From the NCBI GenBank assembly GCA_028285005.1, contig JANQQP010000029.1:1-53005 (forward strand): a stretch of DNA of 53,005 bases, in the 5' to 3' direction. The stretch is from Dehalococcoidia bacterium (GTDB lineage: Bacteria; Chloroflexota; Dehalococcoidia; Lucifugimonadales; Lucifugimonadaceae). Both the position numbers and the translations under genes were made by a program. This document shows, piece by piece, positions 26,801-35,800 of this stretch (the first letter of the stretch is position 1; each line of letters begins with the position of its first letter). The notes beneath the pieces are model-generated. The model was given only the letters and a program-made list of their open reading frames with translations, did no database searches and was not told the origin of the DNA.

Positions 26801-29800
26801 TCCTTTGCCGTCCATCTTGTCGGCACCCACTAAGGCGCGGGTACCATCAAGCCTCACGTGCACTCCGAAGCGTTCGTCTTGAGCCACGGCACCTGCCGGC
26901 GTCAATGTCTGAATCTCAGCCCAGGTTGTTCCGTCCCATTCGTAGATGTAAGCGGATCCCTGATCGTTAAGCGCGTGGTCGTCGAATGGAGCCCCGACGA
27001 TGAAACGCCCGGATGTTGAGTCGACGTGCCGCCCGACATCATCTCCGGCCAGCGCACCGGCCGGGCTAGCGAGTGTGACAGTCTCGTCCTGGCTGACCGG
27101 GAACTCCAGTGCCTCCACGGTGCTAGTTGCCACCACTTGCGAGCCGTGGAAGTAAGTTGTGGTGCTCGTACCGGGACCGGATGCAGGTTTGTCGACCTGG
27201 TACTGGCCACTTACGTAGTGTGTGACCGTGCCGTCTCCGGCTGTCTTCATGGCGCGCTGCCCATCGGCGTCATAGACGTAAGACTCTGTCAGGACCAACG
27301 GTGGGGCCGGAGTCGGTATGAAGTAGATCAGTACGTCGTCGGTGTTTGCGTTCGGCGGTGTTGCGGTGTCTTGACAACGGACGTAATACGGGTAGGACTG
27401 GTACGGAACCAGACCAGTAACGAGGGACGCGTGTACCGTGTCACCGGTCGTCGAGAAGGTATTTGTCATCGACGCGTACGCGGTGCCCGCTGTTGTGCTG
27501 TAGCGGCAGGTCGCAGGCTCGTCTGTGTCCAGGAAGAGCGTTGCCTGTGTATCGCCAGCAGGCAAGGCTGATGGACCTTGGTTCGACCTGACGGGCGGTG
27601 TCACATCGGTCGGAGGGATGGTCGCAAGATCTGAGATGGCGCTTGCGCTTAGCGCGGCGTCGTAGAGCCTCACGTCATCGATTTTGCCATCCCATGGCCT
27701 GACCGTGGAAGACGGTGGGTTTCCACCGATCCACATCGCTACCGATGAGTTGGTTGATATGGCTCCCGTCTTTGAGGTGCTTCCGACTTCAACGCCGTCC
27801 AGGTATACCCGCATTGTTGTGCCGTCGTAGGTTGCGGCAACGTGATACCAGGTGCTGTTAGACAGGGTTCCCGTGGTAGCGATAAGAGTGTTGGTCGTGC
27901 CACCTGCTTTTAGCCTGAACCGCAGCTTTGCTCCGCTGCTCGTAATCGTGCTGAGCATTATGTAGTGGTCTTGCTCAGCCACTCCAACGGCCTTGGACAG
28001 GATGCGGCAGTCAGTAGCGCCGCAGTTCGTGAGCAGGTCTGAGTTGACCCAGGCGGCAACGGTTATGGCGCTGCCTGGCACGTCCAAGTTGCCAAGATCC
28101 ACATAGTCGTTCGTGCCGTCGAAGTCGAGCGCTCCTGCGCCGATGTGACCTGTGGCAAGTACGGCGCCGTTTACAGTTCCGTCGTTGTTATTGGCGGAGC
28201 TGTCCGTGCCGGTTCCATCGTCGAAGGTCCAGTGACCCACGAGATCACTGTTCGCGGTGTCGACGGTGAAAGCGATCGTGTAATCGTCGGTGTTGGAGTT
28301 CGGTATCGGAGTAGCGGTATCGCGGCAGTTGATGTAGTAGTTGTGAGAAGAGCCGTCGGCGAGGCCGGTGATGACGACCGCGTGGAACCTTCCTCCAGTC
28401 GTCGTGAAGTTGACGGTCGAGCCGCCGCCGTTCGGGAACGGTATGGTGTCGTACTGGCAAGTGGCCGGCTCGTCGGTATTCAGCCTCAGCGTTGTCTGAG
28501 TCGTGCCAGCCGGCAGCGTGCCTGAGGGAGCGCCGGCCGAGAGGACCGGCGGAGTGGTGTCTGGCGGAGGCACAGGCAGGGTGATCTCGACTTCCTGCAG
28601 AAGGTTTTCCTCGTTCCACGTCAGGATCTGGTTTGGTCGAACAGTCGTGTTGCCGTTGTCGTCGTATGTGTAGGCGTTCGCACCCGACGTAGTCGTGCCT
28701 GAAACAAGGTGCGGACGGTCGGTAACGTCGTAGGTGTAGTCGCCCTGGCCTCTCTTTCGAGTGATGTTGTCGTGACCGTCGTAGAGGTAGTCGTGAGTCG
28801 TGGTGGGCAGGTTGGTCGCGCCGGTGTATATGTCTGAAACCTCACTCGAGGTCAAAGCGGTCCGGAACACCTGGATGTCGTCGATCTCTCCGCTGAACGA
28901 CTGGAAACCTTCATTGATCAGGCCGACAACATTTTGACTCTGGCCAACGATCAGCCCGCCTGAATCTATGTCGAGCTCCGACCCGAGTCCGTTCTTCGTT
29001 CCCTGCGACACGCCGTCGATATACAGGGTGCGGTCAAAGTTCACTGTGTCCATCACCACGACGAGGTGGTGCCAGTTGTTGTCGGCAACCGATGTCAGGC
29101 CGGTCCAACTATCCGTCATCCCATCGGCCACCAGGTCAAACGATGTGTCCGACTGGAACTGCATCAGGAATTCGCCGCTGTTGAAGCTGTTCGCCCCTGA
29201 TACCAGTGTTTGCGTACCCGTGGCTCCGGTCTTGAACCAGAGCGAAACCGACGACTCATCGATGCCATCCAATGCGGTGTTTGGCAGATCTATGTAGTCG
29301 TTCACGCCGTCGAAACTGACGCCACCTGCGAACCTGGCAGGCGAGATACGTGTGGCTCCGCCGTTTAGACTGCCGTCTGAGTCGCCAGCCGAGTCGAACG
29401 CAGTGGAGCCTGAGAACTCGTCCAGACGCCATCGTGAGTGCGGGTCTGACTTGTCGGCGAGAGCGGCGATCTCGGTTGAAGTCAAAACCCTGCGGAAGAC
29501 TCTGAACTCGTCGAGGGCCCCGTTGAGCCCATAACCGGCGCTAAAGCCTCCGCCCAGACTCACTTCGTCCTGTCCCAGGTAGAGTCCGTTAAGGTCGATG
29601 TCCAGTGCACCGCCTGAAGTCCATCCGGTCGCCTCACTGACCCCGTTAACGAAAACCTCAACCTCGTCGTTCGAATCGGAGTATGTGACGGCGATATGGT
29701 GCCAGGCGCCATCCGCAACTGAAGGCAGACCGGTCAGGAGCCCTCCGAACCCGTCGGCCCAGAAATCCATTGCATTGCCGCCATAGATTTCGATCTCGAA

Positions 29801-32800
29801 CTCGTTCGGCTCAGTCGAGTTGGTGCCCGACACTATCGTCGCAGCAAAGGTATCGGTCGTCTTCAGCCAGAAGGCGACAGTAAGTTCTGAAGCGCCATCG
29901 AGTACACCGTTCGGAAGCGCGACGTAGTCGTCAGTGTCATCGAACTGCAGCGCGCTGTTGAATACGCCGGTGGTGAGGACGGGGCCGTTCGGCACGGCGG
30001 GAGCCGCGGTTCCATCCAGGTCGCCGACCGTATCCTTAACGATATCGATCACCAGCGAATCGAACGGGTACGAGTGATCCGGAGTCGGCGGAGCAGTCGG
30101 TGCGGGCGCGGTGTCGGAAAGGGTTGCCTGCGTTAACCGGTTCAGAAAGTCGTAACCAAACGACTCAAGCTCAGGTCCGTCCAAGCCCAGTTGATCAGTG
30201 CGTGATGTCAGGTTGCCATTGACGTCCCATGTGAACGCCAGGTCGACTGCTGCGACGGGGCCAATGCCCGTCCGAATCTGTCGGAGCTGTCCGAAATTAG
30301 TCGTTGTGCCGGGGTTGTGTTCGATTCCAAAGTACTCGCGGATGTCGCTCACGCCATTGCCGAAGTCGATTTGAGTCGGCAGATCGAGAACGTTGTAGTT
30401 CGACGAGCTCACCACTTCGCCGATCACCGTCGAAGTCAGGGTCTCTGGCAGTCCTCGAGGACTGTATGTCTGCGACACCACTTCACCATTGGGCAGAGTG
30501 GTCGTCAGGAGCCGGTCCGCCGGGTCATAGGTGAAACTCGTGGTGTAGGAGTCCGCACCTATGATTCGAGTTTGCGTCAAGAGACGGCCGCGACTGTCAT
30601 AGGCGTAGTTGTCCACAACCTGGTCGACGCCTGAAATCGCAGACGTGCGGCGTCCTTTGCCGTTGGTTCCCTCGTCATAGCCGAAGGAAGCAAGTTCTAC
30701 AGGCGGGGTTGCGCCAGGCTGACATCCAGATGTGCAGTTACGTTCCGTCTCGCGGTTGAGTTCGTCATAGCTAAACTCGATGACGACTCCACGAGCATCC
30801 GTCTGCTTGGTTAGGTTGCTGTTGCCGTCATATTCGTAGAGCCACTTCTTCACGCTTCCGGGCGTCGGGACTCCAATGTCCGGGTCGAGATGCGACGTCT
30901 TTCGGCCTAGCCAGTCGAACTCCATTACGGTTTCGACGGTTGGCAGCGTGGCATCAGCGAGTGGGTCAACCTGTACGTTAATCAGGTTGCCGAGCGCATC
31001 GTAGGTGTAGCGAGTTTCGCGGTACGGGAACGATGTCGATACATCGAAGTCGTAGACGGTACCGCCGTCTGCCCCGTTGGCATTCGAGTCGTACGCGGCA
31101 CCCACGATCAGGTGCGCCCCCTCGATCCTCAGCGAGTATCCGAAGTGATCGTTGTCTGAGGCGTTCGCCCCCTCATCGAAGGTGTCTCTAAGGGTCCAAG
31201 TCGTGCCCTGTCGGAGGTAGGTGTAGACGCTACCTCCGTTGGTCACCGCGGAATCGCCTCGTATCGCCGAAACAGCCAGCTGGTCACCGTTGATCTCGAC
31301 CTCCTGGCCGAAACGGTTGCCCGTAGCCGGAATCAGCTCCACGAGTTTCGCCTCTTGAGACCAGTTAGCGCCGCTTTGAGTGAAGACGTAGGCTGCGCCG
31401 GCATTCGAGCCGGTGTCCAGGTGTTCTGGCGCGCCCACTACCACGGTGTCACCACTGACTGCGACTCGCTCTCCGAACCAGTCGTTTGCCACTCCTGCGT
31501 CAGTCGGGCACAGCTCATCCTGCTCCAGCCAGAGGCCACCGCTGCGAGTAAACACATACGCGGATCCCGTGTTGGTAGCTGCACAGTTGCCAAACCTTGC
31601 GCCCACGACAACAGTGTCGCCGTCAATTGCCACGGAGTAGCCGAGGTAATCGTTTGCCGCAGCGTCCGAAGCCGTGAGTGGCTTCTTGTAGTCCCAGGTG
31701 CTCGTGCCGGAGTTCCACTCGTAGACGGCTGCCGCTCCTCGCAGGCCGTTTTCACGGTCAGAGCCAACTACAAGAATCTCACCATCAATAGCGACGGAAA
31801 TGCCGAACTGATCTCCACCAGAGATGTAGGGTGGAAGGGTCAGATGCACCGGATCCGACCACACGCCTGGAGAGGTTTGGCGGGACACGTAGGCTGCTCC
31901 GCCTCCGCTGTGTAAGATCGCTCCAATAACTGCGTGGTCACCGTCCACACCAACGGAGTATCCAAACCGGGCTGAAGCCTCGCCGTCAGACGGAGACAGA
32001 GTTGCCTGTCTAACCCAGGACGAGCCATCGTGCGTGTAGATGTAGCTCAGTCCTGAAAGTGCGCCACCGCCATTGTCGGCGCCAGCAGCGCCGATGATCA
32101 GCGTGGTGCCGTCGTAGTCAACCTCAAAGCCGAAGTACTGGTCACCACCGGTCGGAGCGACAAAAGACTTAGAGATATCAAAGTCGTATACGATTCCGCC
32201 GTCCGCCCCGTTGGCATTCGAGTCGTATGCTCCGCCAACTATCAAATGACCATTCTCGATCCTCAATGAGTAGCCGAAGTGGTCGTTGTTCGATGCGGCA
32301 GACCCTTCATCGATCGTGCCCTGATGAGTCCACGTCGTTCCCTGGCGTTCGTACGTGTAGACGCTGCCTCCGTCGGTTGTGCCTGAGTCGCCTCGCATCG
32401 CCGAAACAGCCAGCTGATCGCCGTTGATCTCGACCTCCTGGCCGAAGTTGTTGTCCGCGACCTGAGTTGGCTCGACAAGCTTCGCCTGCTGTGGCCAATC
32501 AACGCCGTTTTGAGTGAACACGTATGCGGCGCCTGCGTTGTTCGCGCCGGCATCATGAGTCAGCGCGCTCACGACCGCGGTGTTGCCGCTGATCGCCACG
32601 CGAGCACCGAAGTTGTCGCCGGCGGCACCGGGATCATTCGGGCACAGCTCATCCTGTTCTGACCAGAGGCCGCCGCTGCGAACGAACACGTACGCGGAAC
32701 CGGTATTCCCCACAGCACAATCGCCCAGGTCGGCGCCAACAACTATCGTGTCGCCATCGATAGCCACAGAGTGGCCGAACAGGTCGTTTGCCGCGGCATC

Positions 32801-35800
32801 TGAAGCGGTGAGTGGCTCTTTGTAGTCCCAGACGCTGCTACCTGAGTTCCACTCGTATACAGCCGCTGCTCCACGCTGACCGTTCTCATAGTCAGAGCCA
32901 ACCACCAGCGTCTCGCCGTCGATCGCCACAGCGATGCCGAACTGATCACTCCCTGAGATGTACGGTGGCAGTGTCAGGTGTACCGGATCCGACCACACGC
33001 CTGGAGAGGTCTGGCGGGACACGTAGGCTGCTCCACCTCCGCTGTGGAATATCGCTCCGATCACGGCATGGTCGCCGTCCACACCGACGGAGTAGCCAAA
33101 CCTGGCGGTAGCCTCACCGTCCGAAGGCGAAAGCGTCGCTTGCCTGACCCATGACGAGCCGTCGTGCTTGTAGATGTAGCTCAGTCCTGAAAGAGCACCG
33201 CCGCCATTGTCAGCGCCGGGAGCGCCAACGATCAGCGTTTGGCCGTCGTAGTCAACCTCGAATCCGAAGATCTGGTCACCACCCGTTGGAGCGATGAATG
33301 ACTCCGGCGCCGGAGCGATGAATGACTGCGGCCAGCCGCTGCCAAGACCGGTGTTGGCTTCCTCTATGCGCGTGATCCGGCCGAACGCGTCTGTGTAGTT
33401 CCTCACTATGTTGCCGAGAGGGTCAGTGATTGCCTCTTGCCAGACCTCACCATCGGATGGCGAAGGCGCGTACGCGCGCTTGATGGTGGCTCCATCTGCG
33501 CCTGACTGTTCGACAACTCTCCCAAGCGCGTCGTAGTGCGCCACCGAGGACTCAGTCAGGGGCTCGGTGTAGTGGACGATGACCTTTATGTAGTCGACCG
33601 ACGCAGTGCTGTTGTCGCCCTGGACAGAGAGACGCACGCCGAAGTCTGGGTTGTTCAGCTCATGGGGTGTCCACTCACGTCCCCATGTGTCTGTCATGCC
33701 GCCATAATTGACTGTAGTTGCTGATGTTGACCAGGACCCGCCTGGATTCTTTGGGTCTCCCAACTCGTTGGTGCCAATTCCAAGCTGCAACCCGAGGTCT
33801 CGGACCCTGTCATTCCCGGTCGCAATCGATGCTGTCCGGTCGACCGACACCTGTATGCCGTCAATTCGAGCGTCGCCAGGTATGTCAAACCCGAAGTCTT
33901 TCACTTCGACTTCGTTCGAGGACCAGAAGTAGTCGTAGTAGATCTTGACTTCGCCCGAGTCGATGCTGATAGACGAGTCTCCAAGACTGAGGTTTTGCCC
34001 CGATGCATCCTTTAGTTCGTAGCCGAACAGGTCTCCGCCAGAGTTCACATGTGCGACGTTCCATGAAACGCCCCAGAGAAATGTGGGACCTCCAACAAGG
34101 CCGTAGCCAAGCGTGCCTTCCGGCAACGGAAGATTGGCAACGTTAAGTACATCTTGCCCGTTTCTGAATGGATGAATTTTCTGGCCGCTTACATGGCCGG
34201 CGCCGTCACTTGTTAGTCCACGAACCCTTGGCTCGACGCCGTTGATCTTCTTCGCATCGGATGGAACATTGTCAGTGCGATTGAAGTAGAACGCGAGGTC
34301 TCGCGCTTCCCCCCAACCGGAGCTGCTAAACCAATTCCAGGTCGTTTGACCATCAGTGGTCAGCCCGCGATTTGGCTCACGCCAGGGCCCTTCGCTGGTA
34401 CTACCTGGAAGCGGAACGACCTTGTCAGCGACTACCCAGCCGCTGTCCTTAACGACCGGCCCGGTGCCGGCAACGGTTGCATTCACTCCGTCATCGGCGG
34501 TTAGATTTCCGGCATTGACCCATGATTTGTCCGCGGTTCCGACAACGCTGGCAGTCGACGGGAACTCGGGCTGATTGACCGAGCTCTGCCCGGCATACGG
34601 CGACTGGTAGGTTGTCGGAGTGCCCGTGACCTCCCACGGGATGAAGTCGACGATGGCACGGCCATTCGAGTCGAATATCTGAGTCTGCATTACCAGGGTT
34701 TTGCCTGGTGATGCGCCAACTTCGTGAGCCTGTACGACGCGTCCAAGGCCATCGAAGAACTCGGTGCGCTTCGCATAGACCGACGGGTTTCGGTCAGTCT
34801 TCGCCTCGATCGTCAACGCCTGCGATCCGAGAGTGCCCCATGACACATAGTCGAACCTGGTGGTCGGGTCACCAATTGTGTCGCCCGGTCGCGCTATCTC
34901 CTTGGTTCGGCCAAGCTCGTCGTACTTGAACTTCGTTTCGTTTCCGTTTTCATCTCTCTGAGCGTTTGGCAGACCTTTCACCACGTCTTTCGCGGTGTCG
35001 AAAATGGTTTCGCTGAAGATTCTCGGATCTGTGCCTACAGCGGGAAGCTTGGTCTTTGTGACGAGCGCCTTTAGCGTCCCGTCATACTCGAAGTCCGTTA
35101 TTCGACCGAGCCCGTCCGTCGATGTACTCACGGTCCCTGTGTCGGGGTCGTAAGTGGTTGACGTGGTGATGGACGTGCTGGGACCTGAAAACACTTCGCT
35201 GGATGTCAGATTGCCCTTTGTCCCGATAGTGCCCAGCGTGACGTTGCCGTCGTAAAAGTTCTTCGATTCCGCGATCTTGTTTGAGCCCGGTTCAGTCGTG
35301 TGGCTGCCGGCGTACGAGCGGCTATGGGCGAGTCGATTGACGATCCAGACGGAGGCGGACGTGTTGTAGCCGAAGGTGTTGAAGATGGACACGTCATCGG
35401 CTGTTGTGCTCGCGTCGCCAAGCACACGTTGCCTGAGCACATTGCCGTAAACGTCGAACTCATCGAAATACGTCCAGGACCTGCTCGCCTCTGTAGTGCC
35501 ATCAGATTCGAAGACCTGTGTACCGCTGTCATCGACCCGCACCTGGTAACGAGCCAGACCGGGTGGACCGATATCGACGGCGTTCCAGTTTGTGAAATCA
35601 CTGGTCAGCCGAGTGCCGTCAAAGTCGAACTGATCGGTCTTTATGCTCTTGCCGATCAGCGAGTCTCCGGACCTCGACACGTTTCCGAGAAGTGGGTGCG
35701 AGAACGATGGATCCTCATAGATGATGAAGTCGGTCTCCGAGTAGGCTCCATCACCGCTGATAACCCGAACCTTCGGGAAGCCGCGGTAGTCCGCATTGTG

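Noticed and set aside
31035..33302. CRISPR or microsatellite-type repeat
   Set aside because: The repeat is two long coding copies with no spacers; it is a gene-internal domain duplication.
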